This document shows positions 49,549 to 58,139 of a stretch of DNA of 64,000 nt, one piece after another; positions within the stretch are counted from its first letter, which is position 1, and each line of letters begins with the position of its first letter. This stretch comes from Cyanobacteria bacterium FACHB-DQ100. Lineage in GTDB: Bacteria > Cyanobacteriota > Cyanobacteriia > Leptolyngbyales > Leptolyngbyaceae. The stretch covers positions 124,001-188,000 of the forward strand of contig JACJNW010000019.1 in the NCBI GenBank assembly GCA_014695195.1, written 5' to 3'. A program made the translations under genes and the position numbers. A model generated the notes under the pieces. It ran no database searches, had not been told where the DNA came from, and saw only the letters and a list, made by a program, of their open reading frames with translations.

Positions 49549-49971
49549 TTAAACTCCAGTTAGCAATTTATCTAGAATTTCACGGCTTAAGGCTTCAACC
49601 TGTTGTTCCAACGTTTGAAGCGCTTCTTGTTTTTGCTGGTCTAACTCCTTCTGAGTTTGTTCCCGCTGTTGTTGTGCTTCTTGTTGCGCCGCTGCAATTT
49701 TCTGTGCTGCGATTTGATTGGCTTCGGCTTGAGCTTGGGCGATCGTATTTTGATATGCCCGACGCGATGCTGCGAGTTCAGTTTCGTACTGCTTAGCTAA
49801 CATTTCAGCCTTTGCCAACCGCTCTTTCGCATCTGCTTCACTGCCTCGAATAAAATCGTTACGATCTTCAACCACTTTAGTGAGCGGCTTGAAGAACACA
49901 GCGTTTAGCACTGCGACCAACAGTAAAAATTGCACCGCCATCAACGGCAGCGTTGCGTCAAAATCAAACAT
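49549..49971 (-). CDS. atpG': ATP synthase b' subunit
   Basis: The second peripheral stalk subunit found in photosynthetic organisms, 140 residues. [27 protein letters not shown] forms the membrane helix at about residues 7-27. An extended helix follows, with [21 protein letters not shown] and a very Gln/Glu-rich stretch. It lies downstream of the c-subunit gene, separated by 70 bases that contain a perfect 26-nt palindrome. Confidence 0.95.
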   Translation of the reverse strand: MFDFDATLPLMAVQFLLLVAVLNAVFFKPLTKVVEDRNDFIRGSEADAKERLAKAEMLAKQYETELAASRRAYQNTIAQAQAEANQIAAQKIAAAQQEAQQQREQTQKELDQQKQEALQTLEQQVEALSREILDKLLTGV

Positions 49972-50004
49972 GATGAGGAGAAGAATGAAGATGAATAAGA
50001 AAGC

Positions 50005-50030
50005 GAGATCTGGAAGGCCTTCCAGATCTC
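50005..50030 (-). promoter_or_regulatory. Perfect 26-nt palindrome between atpE and atpG'
   Basis: GAGATCTGGAAGG (50005-50017) is followed directly by its complement CCTTCCAGATCTC (50018-50030). It lies 11 bases after the atpE stop in the transcribed direction. Downstream bases are pyrimidine-rich (CTTTCTTATTC). It could act as an attenuator or as a 3' stabilising hairpin for an atpE-ending transcript. Confidence 0.7.
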
Positions 50031-50041
50031 AGGCTTCATAC

Positions 50042-51080
<1,039 letters not shown>

Positions 51081-51141
51081 TTCAGTTCAGGCGGCTTTTC
51101 CCAGATTCAAGGAGCAATATTTTTCTGCGAATTTCTATTAC

Positions 51142-51552
51142 TTAACTCTGAGTTTGATCAGGCGTGAATAGAGTTCGCAAGGTGTACACGAGCAGCGTAC
51201 CTTTATACGTGAGAAATCCCAGAAATACAGGTAACACATGGAGTTCTTTCATTTGGGTCGCGACAATAATCACTCCCGCAAAAATCGCTAAATGTGTTTT
51301 GCTAATCTGTTGTTTCTCGGTACCGAGGCGTTCTACGTTTCGTGCCAATAACTTTAAGTAAACCACACCTGTACACGCTCCAATTAAATAATTCAGAGCA
51401 GTGTTGAGCGAATAGAAATACCAGACGGGAAAGAAGATCAATCCGGTGAGGACAATGGTTGTAATTAACAACTCGTTTTGGAGTCGATAATATTCCACCA
51501 TTGAGGCACTCGGCTCTGGTGTTTCTGTACCAGTGTGGATCGTTTCTTCCAT
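51142..51552 (-). CDS. atpI: ATP synthase protein I (assembly factor)
   Basis: AtpI is a small membrane protein that assists c-ring assembly. From the ATG at 51552 it has 136 residues beginning MEETIHTGTETPEPSASMVEYYRLQNELL, then four hydrophobic segments (TTIVLTGLIFFPVWYFYSLN, YLIGACTGVVYLKLLA, LAIFAGVIIVATQM, LPVFLGFLTYKGTLLVY). An upstream extension to 51642 looks non-coding. It is the first gene of the operon, so the promoter should lie in 51553-51737. Confidence 0.9.
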   Translation of the reverse strand: MEETIHTGTETPEPSASMVEYYRLQNELLITTIVLTGLIFFPVWYFYSLNTALNYLIGACTGVVYLKLLARNVERLGTEKQQISKTHLAIFAGVIIVATQMKELHVLPVFLGFLTYKGTLLVYTLRTLFTPDQTQS

Positions 51553-51737
51553 AGCAGGCGCGGCTCCAAAGTTAGGTCTACATTGCCATGATAACGATCG
51601 AATTCGGTTGATATCCGAGCGATCCCGACAATGCTGAACCACGAGTCATCATATCATGTGGAGGTAATAATACTTAATGACTTTCGATAGGGCGATTTTT
51701 TTGATTCAGGATAAAAGAATTTCTAATCTGTCAATGA

Positions 51738-52154
51738 TCAAAAGTGACTAGAGTGTGCTAGGTGTAACTTTTGTGATCCATAAGGTAACAAGCCTAACTC
51801 AGTATCAAGGATAATTCCTAGCCATGGGTATACAGCGACAATCTGAAGGAGAAAGCTAATTATGAAAAAAAGAGCAGGAACTACAAATTGTCCCCAATTG
51901 CAAATAGTAATTCGTTGAGAATCCAGCACCTTGCTGAGTGTGCCGAACAGAGTACTAACGAAAGCTCCTACGACTAATCCCGTAATGATTCCAAGTATGA
52001 GTGTAAAAAATATAAGAGCGAACTCCATGACTAAGACATTAATCGCTTTAATTATCGCCACAATCGTGAGTAGTAACGTAGGAGCGCTCCCACCGGCTGC
52101 TCCTAACCTAAGACTTAGTAAAGCAATTCTCCAAAATTGCTGATCGTCATACAT
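51738..52154 (-). CDS. Hypothetical membrane protein, 138 residues
   Basis: The product begins MYDDQQFWRIALLSLRLGAAGGS and has about three strong membrane segments (TLLLTIVAIIKAINVLVM, FALIFFTLILGIITGLVVGAFV, FVVPALFFIISFLLQIVAVY). I recognise no family. It lies upstream of atpI on the same strand with about 190 bases between them. The ordered hydrophobic pattern favours a real gene. Confidence 0.6.
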   Translation of the reverse strand: MYDDQQFWRIALLSLRLGAAGGSAPTLLLTIVAIIKAINVLVMEFALIFFTLILGIITGLVVGAFVSTLFGTLSKVLDSQRITICNWGQFVVPALFFIISFLLQIVAVYPWLGIILDTELGLLPYGSQKLHLAHSSHF

Positions 52155-52299
52155 TCATCGGACTCCGAGCCATGAGTTTCGTCAAGCTTACAGTACCTGT
52201 AGAGAAAATCGTTTGTGATCAATGCTTCTGATTAATTGGAAGTTGCTCGATCGAGTTCTCGTAATATAGAGGCATCCGCTTTTGATAAGGAATTCGCTT
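52155..52299. other. Short intergenic part with no recognised feature
   Basis: Between the membrane protein start and the HicB remnant I see no gene or repeat. It presumably contains the promoter for the minus-strand gene. Confidence 0.35.
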
Positions 52300-52419
52300 G
52301 TGAAATTTAGCGTAATGCTCGCTCGTGATGTAGATGGCGTTTAGATTGTCGAGTGTCCGAGTATTCTTGGGTACATAAGTCAGGGTGAGACCAAACGAGA
52401 AGCACTGGAAAATATTTAG
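52300..52419 (+). pseudogene. HicB-type antitoxin remnant with in-frame stops
   Basis: The GTG at 52300 opens MKFSVMLARDVDGV, then TAG where HicB proteins have Trp, then IVECPSILGYISQGETKREALENI, then a second TAG. This is the N-terminal half of a HicB/UPF0150 antitoxin (pattern W-IVECPS-PG--SQGET-EEAL-NI). AAGG precedes the start. No HicA gene is adjacent. The gene is clearly dead. Confidence 0.75.
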
Positions 52420-52469
52420 AGATGCGATCGCAACGTGTTTAAGTAGACAAGCTTAATTAAAACCGATCC

Positions 52470-52545
52470 GCCCTCACCTTAACTCTCTTCCACAGGAGCT
52501 TGGGTGGACATGATAGCTTCTCCAGGAAGAGGGCTGAGTGAGAGT
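52470..52545. repeat. Small imperfect inverted-repeat element
   Basis: CCCTCACCTTAACTCTCTTCC (52471-52491) and GGAAGAGGGCTGAGTGAGAG (52525-52544) are near-complements flanking a 33-base centre. The composition is like the CCCTCACCC.../...GGGTGAGGG palindromic repeats scattered in many cyanobacterial genomes. It differs from the two-copy element at 6564 and 46657. Confidence 0.55.
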
Positions 52546-52607
52546 AGATTCAGGGTTGATTTAATCCACAATCCCTAATAGAAGAAACGCAAGAACTTTG
52601 TCGATCG

Positions 52608-52622
52608 ACCGCTTCAAGCGGT
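52608..52622. promoter_or_regulatory. 15-base palindrome upstream of the TolC-type gene
   Basis: ACCGCTT-C-AAGCGGT lies about 95 bases before the ATG at 52717. It is a possible repressor-binding site for the efflux gene; no other evidence supports this. Confidence 0.35.
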
Positions 52623-52716
52623 ATCCTGCATAAGACTGAAGAACTGAGAGCGAGTTAACTAAAACACAGTCACTCGTCTCTTGCTGATTGTGATACCGTG
52701 GGCGAACCGAAATCGT

Positions 52717-54456
52717 ATGAAACCGTCTCTTAGATTACTGACTTTAGGTGTGGGAGTTTGGATGATCCTTGGATTGATCGGTGCGGCATTCGCCAATCCT
52801 GCCCGGACTCAAACCGATCCGGAACCTCCCACCTCCAATTTCACCCTAGCCGCAAGCCGCGACGCAGAGGGCGATCCAACGCCGCCGTTTATGATCACGC
52901 AAGCTCTTGCAACACGCAAGCCCAACCCCGCAAAACTCACGCTCAAGCCGCAGACGACCGCTCAAGGCGGATCGACTCCATCCCCTTCTGCACCCCTCCC
53001 TGCTCCAGCAGGATCGCCGCGCACTCCGAATCCCGCACCCGCCGCAACTCCCACTCCGACCACTCCGGCTCCAACCACGCCAGCAACCGGAGGAGCCAAT
53101 CAACTCGTTCCTACCCCCGCCTCCCTCGACCCCTCGCCCAACCGCCTTCAGTTTCCTACCCAGCCCGGAGAAGTTCAAGTCCGAGCGACGCAGCCGATTA
53201 CTCTCCAGCAAGCTTTAGAACTGGCAGAACGCAATAACCGCGATTTAGAAGTGGCGCGTTTACAAGTCGAGCAAAGCCGCGCCGCGATTCGTGAAGCCAG
53301 AGCAGGTAATTTTCCCACGCTCGGACTGACGGCAAACTTAACTCGATCAGGCAGTGTCTTCATCACGCAAGACACGCAGCAAAACAGTTTTCTCGATCAG
53401 CTTGGCGTTGATTCCGGCAACAGTGGTGCCACCCGTACCGCCTTCAGCACAGGCGCACAGCTCAACTACGACCTCTTCACATCAGGATTACGTCCTGCCC
53501 AGATCGAAGCCGCAGAGCGTCGATCGCGGGGCGCAGAACTCCAGCTTGAGCAAACTCGCGAAGACTTGCGCTTACAGGTATCGAACGATTATTACAGCCT
53601 GCAAAACGCAGATTCTCAAGTAGCAATCAACGAAGCAGCGGTTCGCAATGCTGAAGCAAACCTGCGAGATTCTAGAGCGCAGGAAACCGCAGGGCTAGGG
53701 ACTCGATTCGACACGCTCAGAGCCGAAGTCAACTTAGCCAATGCGGCTCAGTTGTTACGCAACGCCCAAGCCAACCAAGAAATTGCGCGACGACAACTGG
53801 CACAGCGGCTTAGTTTAGCTGAAACGGCAACGCTCACCGCCGCTGATCCCGTGCAGCCTGCCGGGACTTGGACAATTCCGCTCGAAGACAGCATTGTTTT
53901 AGCGTACAAAAATCGGGCAGAGCTAGAACAGCAGCTTGTACAACGCGAAATTAGTCAAACGCAAATTCGAGCCGCCCGCGCCCAAAATGGCGTAACCCTA
54001 AGCCTTGTTGGGGCTTACAATTTTCAGCGATCGGACACCACCACTAGCTCCGCCCGCAATTCAGACAACTACAGTCTAGGACTGCAAGCCCGTTGGAACT
54101 TGTTTGACGGCGGCGCAACCAACGCCCAAATCGCTCAGCAAGAGCGCAACCGCGAAATTGCTGAAGCTCGATTTGCCCAAAACCGCAACCTGGTTCGTTT
54201 CCAAGTCGAGCAAGCCTTCGCCAACCTGCAAGCAAACCTAGCGAATATCAATACCACGCAGCAATCGGTAGCACAGGCAGAAGAAGCGCTGCGGCTGGCG
54301 ATTTTGCGCTTTCAGGCAGGGGTTGGTACACAAACCGATCGCATTAGCGCAGAAGCAGCCCTGACCCAAGCCCAAGGCAACCGCGTTAGCGCCATCATCA
54401 ACTACAACCTCGCGCTTGCCCAGCTCCGACGCGCCGTGAGTAACTTAAGTCCCTGA
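52717..54456 (+). CDS. TolC-type outer membrane efflux protein
   Basis: An outer membrane channel of the TolC family, 579 residues from the ATG at 52717. It has a signal peptide (LLTLGVGVWMILGLIGAAFA) and a Pro/Ala/Thr-rich spacer to about residue 145. The OEP domain comes in two halves, starting TQPITLQQALELAERNNRDLEVARLQVEQSRAAIREARAG and later LEDSIVLAYKNRAELEQQLVQREIS. RWNLFDGGATNAQIAQQ is the usual beta-strand end of the second half. Long spacers before the channel are typical of cyanobacterial TolC proteins. No pump is adjacent, so it may serve several. Confidence 0.88.
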   Translation: MKPSLRLLTLGVGVWMILGLIGAAFANPARTQTDPEPPTSNFTLAASRDAEGDPTPPFMITQALATRKPNPAKLTLKPQTTAQGGSTPSPSAPLPAPAGSPRTPNPAPAATPTPTTPAPTTPATGGANQLVPTPASLDPSPNRLQFPTQPGEVQVRATQPITLQQALELAERNNRDLEVARLQVEQSRAAIREARAGNFPTLGLTANLTRSGSVFITQDTQQNSFLDQLGVDSGNSGATRTAFSTGAQLNYDLFTSGLRPAQIEAAERRSRGAELQLEQTREDLRLQVSNDYYSLQNADSQVAINEAAVRNAEANLRDSRAQETAGLGTRFDTLRAEVNLANAAQLLRNAQANQEIARRQLAQRLSLAETATLTAADPVQPAGTWTIPLEDSIVLAYKNRAELEQQLVQREISQTQIRAARAQNGVTLSLVGAYNFQRSDTTTSSARNSDNYSLGLQARWNLFDGGATNAQIAQQERNREIAEARFAQNRNLVRFQVEQAFANLQANLANINTTQQSVAQAEEALRLAILRFQAGVGTQTDRISAEAALTQAQGNRVSAIINYNLALAQLRRAVSNLSP

Positions 54457-54528
54457 GCCATTTTGCTCAATTCTCGGCACAATAGTTCTGAGCCTTCTCG
54501 ACCCACTGTTGTTCTCTCGACTCGTTTT

Positions 54529-55455
54529 ATGACTCACTCTTTTTCTCATGCTGCTTTGATGATTCGGATTCTAATCCTGTCGGGGCTGATCGGGGTCAGT
54601 GGTATCGCCCGCGTTCAGGCGCAAACTCTCGATTCCAAGGCGAAGCAAAGCGCAGATCCAATTCCAACCGTAAACATTGAACCTGCCGTACCTGCGGCTC
54701 CGCCTAGCGGAGATGCCTTTATCGATCGCACCGATTACAGTTTGGGAGCAACCGAGCGCATCGAAACGCCTGCGGTGGTCGCAAAGCCATCTGCCCCCGT
54801 TGCTCCGCGTCGATATGAAGTGGCGGAAGCAGTGAGCGCAGCTCCCGTTGAAGTCGGCGGCTTTAACTTATCGTCTAGGGGAATTGAGTGGAATGCAGTG
54901 GCTCCCTCAAACCCGATCGGCTCCGCCTATAGCACTGTTCAAACCTATTTCAATCGCACGATTCGCCCGATCGGTCGAGTCGGCAACGGGGATTTGAAGC
55001 TCATTTTCCCCCTAGCGATTCCGTCTCCGATTACGTCGATTTTTGGCTGGCGGGTGCATCCGATTAGCGGTGATACGCGACTGCACACCGGAACAGATTT
55101 AGGTGCGCCACTGGGAACTCCGGTATTAGCAGCGCTGACAGGTCGGGTGATCATGGCGGAATTCTTTGGCGGATATGGGTTAGCCGTAGCGCTCGAACAC
55201 AATGCGGGCGCACAGCAAACCCTTTACGCTCACTTGTCTGAGATTTTCGTCAAGCCTGGAGACATTGTGAAACAGGGTGCGGTCGTGGGACGAGTTGGCA
55301 GCACCGGAAACTCGACTGGGCCGCATTTGCACTTTGAAGTGCGGCAGCAAACCACAGACGGATGGGTGGCGCTGGATGCGGGAGCATCGCTAGAAACAGC
55401 GATGGCAGAATTGGTTAAGTCGATGCAAGTCGCTCAGAAACCGCAAACGCCCTAA
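54529..55455 (+). CDS. M23 (LytM-type) peptidoglycan peptidase
   Basis: A secreted zinc endopeptidase of 308 residues from the ATG at 54529. The signal sequence is MIRILILSGLIGVSGIARVQA, then a long Pro/Ala linker. The M23 domain runs from about residue 165: FGWRVHPISGDTRLHTGTDLGAP (zinc ligands in HTGTD), LYAHLSEIFVKPGDIV, VGSTGNSTGPHLHFEVR (HLHF ligands). Such enzymes cut peptide cross-links in the wall or activate amidases. It starts 72 bases after the TolC gene, possibly in one transcript. Its stop lies in an 11-bp tandem duplication. Confidence 0.9.
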   Translation: MTHSFSHAALMIRILILSGLIGVSGIARVQAQTLDSKAKQSADPIPTVNIEPAVPAAPPSGDAFIDRTDYSLGATERIETPAVVAKPSAPVAPRRYEVAEAVSAAPVEVGGFNLSSRGIEWNAVAPSNPIGSAYSTVQTYFNRTIRPIGRVGNGDLKLIFPLAIPSPITSIFGWRVHPISGDTRLHTGTDLGAPLGTPVLAALTGRVIMAEFFGGYGLAVALEHNAGAQQTLYAHLSEIFVKPGDIVKQGAVVGRVGSTGNSTGPHLHFEVRQQTTDGWVALDAGASLETAMAELVKSMQVAQKPQTP

Positions 55456-55462
55456 TCTTCAC

Positions 55463-56458
55463 CTAATCTTCAACAGTGCCATCCGATCGAATCATGTCTT
55501 GGACGATCGCTGACTTCAGGAGTGCGCTACTCATCTCTGCGCGGGTAAAGTTGGCGCGAGTAAGGTCGGCGTAGCTCAGGTCAGCACGTCCAAGGTAAGC
55601 TTCGACTAAAACAGCATCGATCAACTGAGCGTGTTGAAGATTCGCACGGCTGAGATCAGCGTGATTTAATTTAGCGCGGGTAAGAGTTGTGTGAGTCAGT
55701 ACAACTTTATGTAATTTGGCGTGATTCAGCGTGGCTTCGGTCAAGATTGCCGATCGCAGATCCGCTTGAGTGAGAATCGCTCGATTTAACTTCGCGTCTT
55801 TCAGGTTCGCGTGGCTCAAGTTGGCTTCGGTTAAATCAGCCTCCGTGAGAAACGCTCCGGTCAGGATTGCCTCACTGAGGCTGGCTTGGGTTAGCGTGGC
55901 TTGGCGTAGATTTGCTTCGCTTAAATTGGCTCCTGCGAGATTCGATCGACTTAAATCCGCTCCGGTTAGGTTCGCGCCTCGTAAATCCGCTCCCCGCAGA
56001 TCTGCACCGCGTAACACCGCGCCTTCGTAGCTTCTTTTCTCTTCTCGAAAATTGGCTCCATGCAGATCCGCCCCGCGCAAATCAGCGCCGCTAAAGTTGG
56101 TGTTGCGTAAATCCGCACCGCTGAAATTGGCATCTACGATCGAGGCAAGCGAGAGATCGGCTCCCCGCAAATCAGCATCCTTGAGGATTGCACCATGTAG
56201 ATCGGCATCGCGCAAATTGGCATTGAGCAGAGTTGCTTGGCTTAGGTTTGCACCACTCAAGCTGGCATGAGTAAGATTGGCGCGAGTTAAGGTGGCGCGA
56301 TTGAGATAGGCAAAGGTCAAGACTGCGTGATTTAAGTCGGCTTGGGTGAGATTAGCGCCGATCAGATCTGCGTAAGTGAGATCAATGCCTGCAAAGTTTT
56401 TGCCAATAAACTCTAATTCTCCCGCGTCGTATCGTTGCAGCAATTCTTGAGCATTCAT
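55463..56458 (-). CDS. Pentapeptide repeat protein
   Basis: Nearly the whole 331-residue protein is A(D/N)L-type pentapeptide repeats, roughly 60 units from about residue 25 to 315 (for example ADLIGANLTQADLNHAVL). This gives a right-handed beta helix. One break, ANFREEKRSYEGAVL near residue 145, interrupts the register. The N-terminus MNAQELLQRYDAGELEFIGKNFAGIDL is the usual capping segment. No signal peptide. The function of cyanobacterial pentapeptide proteins is mostly unknown. It converges on the M23 gene with only seven bases between stops. Confidence 0.92.
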   Translation of the reverse strand: MNAQELLQRYDAGELEFIGKNFAGIDLTYADLIGANLTQADLNHAVLTFAYLNRATLTRANLTHASLSGANLSQATLLNANLRDADLHGAILKDADLRGADLSLASIVDANFSGADLRNTNFSGADLRGADLHGANFREEKRSYEGAVLRGADLRGADLRGANLTGADLSRSNLAGANLSEANLRQATLTQASLSEAILTGAFLTEADLTEANLSHANLKDAKLNRAILTQADLRSAILTEATLNHAKLHKVVLTHTTLTRAKLNHADLSRANLQHAQLIDAVLVEAYLGRADLSYADLTRANFTRAEMSSALLKSAIVQDMIRSDGTVED

Positions 56459-56516
56459 GGCGAAGCAAGCTTTTGAAGATCCTCAGTCCTAGTTTGCCCG
56501 TTGCGATCTCTTTGTT

Positions 56517-57545
56517 TCACAAGCTGGGCTGGGTGGAGCTTGCGAGAGTCGCATCTGCAACGCTACTGGCTCTCAGTGAGACCAAAAGGGTTTGACGCAA
56601 AGTGTAGTAACTTGATTTGAGCGATCGCGTCAAAACAGGCACGATTTCTAAATAAGTCTCTGGCTCTTTAAGCTGGCTAGCTTTGTGAATTAGAAGCTGC
56701 TGAAATTCGTCGATCGTTTCTACTTGAGTCAAACTCGTTCTCAGCAATCCATCTAAACTATAAAGCTTGAGGTTTGACCAATCTTGGGGACAGAATTCAA
56801 ACACATAATAGACCGCTGAAAATAAAAGGATTTTTGCTTTCAACGGGTTTGTGTATTTCAAAATTTCTCGACGCACATCGAACAGATCAATCCGTTCTGC
56901 TTGAGCAGGTTCAGAGCCTGAATTTTTTTTTCCATAAAAAGGTTCCACTTCGCGCAGAATAATCTCTGCAACTAGCGAATACTCGGCCGGTTTATTCAGC
57001 GTTTTGACGATCGTACTCAAGCCCGGTCGTAAGTCTTCTAGAGTGGGATAACGTTGCATCAACTCGTTCAGCAACTCTGCTGTTGATACCTGGTCGATCA
57101 CGCATGAATTCGCCTCCCAATATCGCCGGCAAGTATAGATTAATAGCTTTTTAATCCGGCTGATATTGACATCTTGATCTAATGTCGTCGCTCGCGTTGA
57201 AGCAGTAACGATCGTGGTGGCATCTTGGGCATAAGCTCGTTCTAAAATGGAGAGAATAATCTGCCCGATCAAAGCATATTCAGCCGATTTATTCAGCGTT
57301 CCGATTTGATACGTTAAGCGCGATCGTAGCTGTGCGAACGTCGGATAGGCTTGTCTCACTTCTTCTATCAGCGAATACCAACTCAGTGCATCGAGACGAG
57401 TGCAATCGCCCTCCCATTGATCACGACAGAGATAAAACAGCAGCTTTTGGATGCGGACGGCGTTTGGATTGTGTTGAAGTTCGCCAATCACATTGAGAAT
57501 TGCACTCGGTAGTGTCGCTCCGATGGGGGTAATCGATTCGCGCAT
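56517..57545 (-). CDS. Uncharacterised protein with three internal repeats
   Basis: From the ATG at 57545 the product has 342 residues. Three blocks of about 90 residues align. The first is RIQKLLFYLCRDQWEGD...YPTFAQLRSRL...GTLNKSAEYALIGQIIL. The second is RIKKLLIYTCRRYWEANS...YPTLEDLRPGL...KTLNKPAEYSLVAEIIL. The third, more divergent, is KAKILLFSAVYYVFEFCPQDW...TIDEFQQLLIHKASQLKEPETYLEIVPVL. They are probably helical. No family is recognised. A TTG at 57581 would place the start inside a hairpin loop; the ATG is preferred. It diverges from the ferredoxin gene. Confidence 0.75.
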   Translation of the reverse strand: MRESITPIGATLPSAILNVIGELQHNPNAVRIQKLLFYLCRDQWEGDCTRLDALSWYSLIEEVRQAYPTFAQLRSRLTYQIGTLNKSAEYALIGQIILSILERAYAQDATTIVTASTRATTLDQDVNISRIKKLLIYTCRRYWEANSCVIDQVSTAELLNELMQRYPTLEDLRPGLSTIVKTLNKPAEYSLVAEIILREVEPFYGKKNSGSEPAQAERIDLFDVRREILKYTNPLKAKILLFSAVYYVFEFCPQDWSNLKLYSLDGLLRTSLTQVETIDEFQQLLIHKASQLKEPETYLEIVPVLTRSLKSSYYTLRQTLLVSLRASSVADATLASSTQPSL

Positions 57546-57551
57546 CGTCTT

Positions 57552-57599
57552 GGTTAACTCTTCGGGGCTAGAGTTCCCCAATGGCTCGAAGAGTTAACC
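57552..57599 (-). promoter_or_regulatory. 13-bp perfect inverted repeat abutting the start codon at 57545
   Basis: GGTTAACTCTTCG (57552-57564) and CGAAGAGTTAACC (57587-57599) are exact complements around 22 bases, with GGGG/CCCC pairing inside the loop. In the minus-strand mRNA the hairpin ends six bases before the ATG and contains the only purine-rich Shine-Dalgarno candidate, GAAGAG. It could block translation, or act as a DNA operator between the divergent genes. Confidence 0.6.
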
Positions 57600-57651
57600 C
57601 GCATCACCATCGCTTTATAATGGTGATCTTTGATTAAACACGCGCATTCAT

Positions 57652-57975
57652 ATGGCTAACCTATACACGGTTGAAATTCGGCATCAAGGGCAGACTCACA
57701 TCATCGAAGTTCCCGAAGACCGCACTATTCTGGACGTTGCTAACAACGAGAAAGGCTTAGAGCTGCCAGTATCTTGTACAGCAGGGGTCTGTACAACCTG
57801 TGCCGCATTGATTACAGAAGGAACTGTCGATCAAAGTGAGGGAATGGGTGTCAGTCCTGATCTGCAAACTCAAGGTTATACGCTGCTTTGCGTCGCTTAT
57901 CCTCGATCGAACATCAAGCTTGAAACCGAAAAAGAAGAAACCGTTTATCAAAAACAATTCGGACAGCAAGGATGA
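57652..57975 (+). CDS. Plant-type 2Fe-2S ferredoxin with short C-terminal extension
   Basis: A 107-residue ferredoxin whose cluster ligands are the cysteines of SCTAGVCTTCA (C42, C47 and C50) and LLCVAYP (C80). The C-terminal stretch after the fold (ETVYQKQFGQQG) extends beyond classical PetF. Together with GMGVSPDLQTQGY it resembles the FdC-like ferredoxins rather than the main photosynthetic ferredoxin. It would carry one electron to a specific partner. Its stop overlaps the next small gene as ATGA, so the operon is translationally coupled. Confidence 0.85.
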   Translation: MANLYTVEIRHQGQTHIIEVPEDRTILDVANNEKGLELPVSCTAGVCTTCAALITEGTVDQSEGMGVSPDLQTQGYTLLCVAYPRSNIKLETEKEETVYQKQFGQQG

Positions 57976-58139
57976 TTACGGATTTCATTACGATCGAACT
58001 AACCCTTCCGGGTTCTGTTGGCGAACTGCATCACTCGATCGAGCAGCAGTTACGCGCTTTCGGAGAGCCGTTACGTTGGGCAATTACGCGAGTGAATTCG
58101 CAAACCGTTGAAATTGAAGCAGTCGTCACTCGTGAATAA
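57972..58139 (+). CDS. Small protein of 55 residues between ferredoxin and DUF3326 genes
   Basis: An ATG at 57972 overlaps the ferredoxin TGA (ATGA). The frame reads MITDFITIELTLPGSV, HHSIEQQLRAFGEPLRWAITRVN and TVEIEAVVTRE, ending TAA at 58139, which overlaps the GTG start of the DUF3326 gene by eight bases. The tight overlap on both sides and the ordered sequence argue for a real coupled gene. It may have an alpha-beta fold of one helix and three strands. Function unknown. Confidence 0.75.
   Translation: MITDFITIELTLPGSVGELHHSIEQQLRAFGEPLRWAITRVNSQTVEIEAVVTRE

Noticed and set aside
55463-56458. Several long plus-strand frames opposite the pentapeptide gene
   Set aside because: They are periodic antisense readings of the A(D/N)L repeats.
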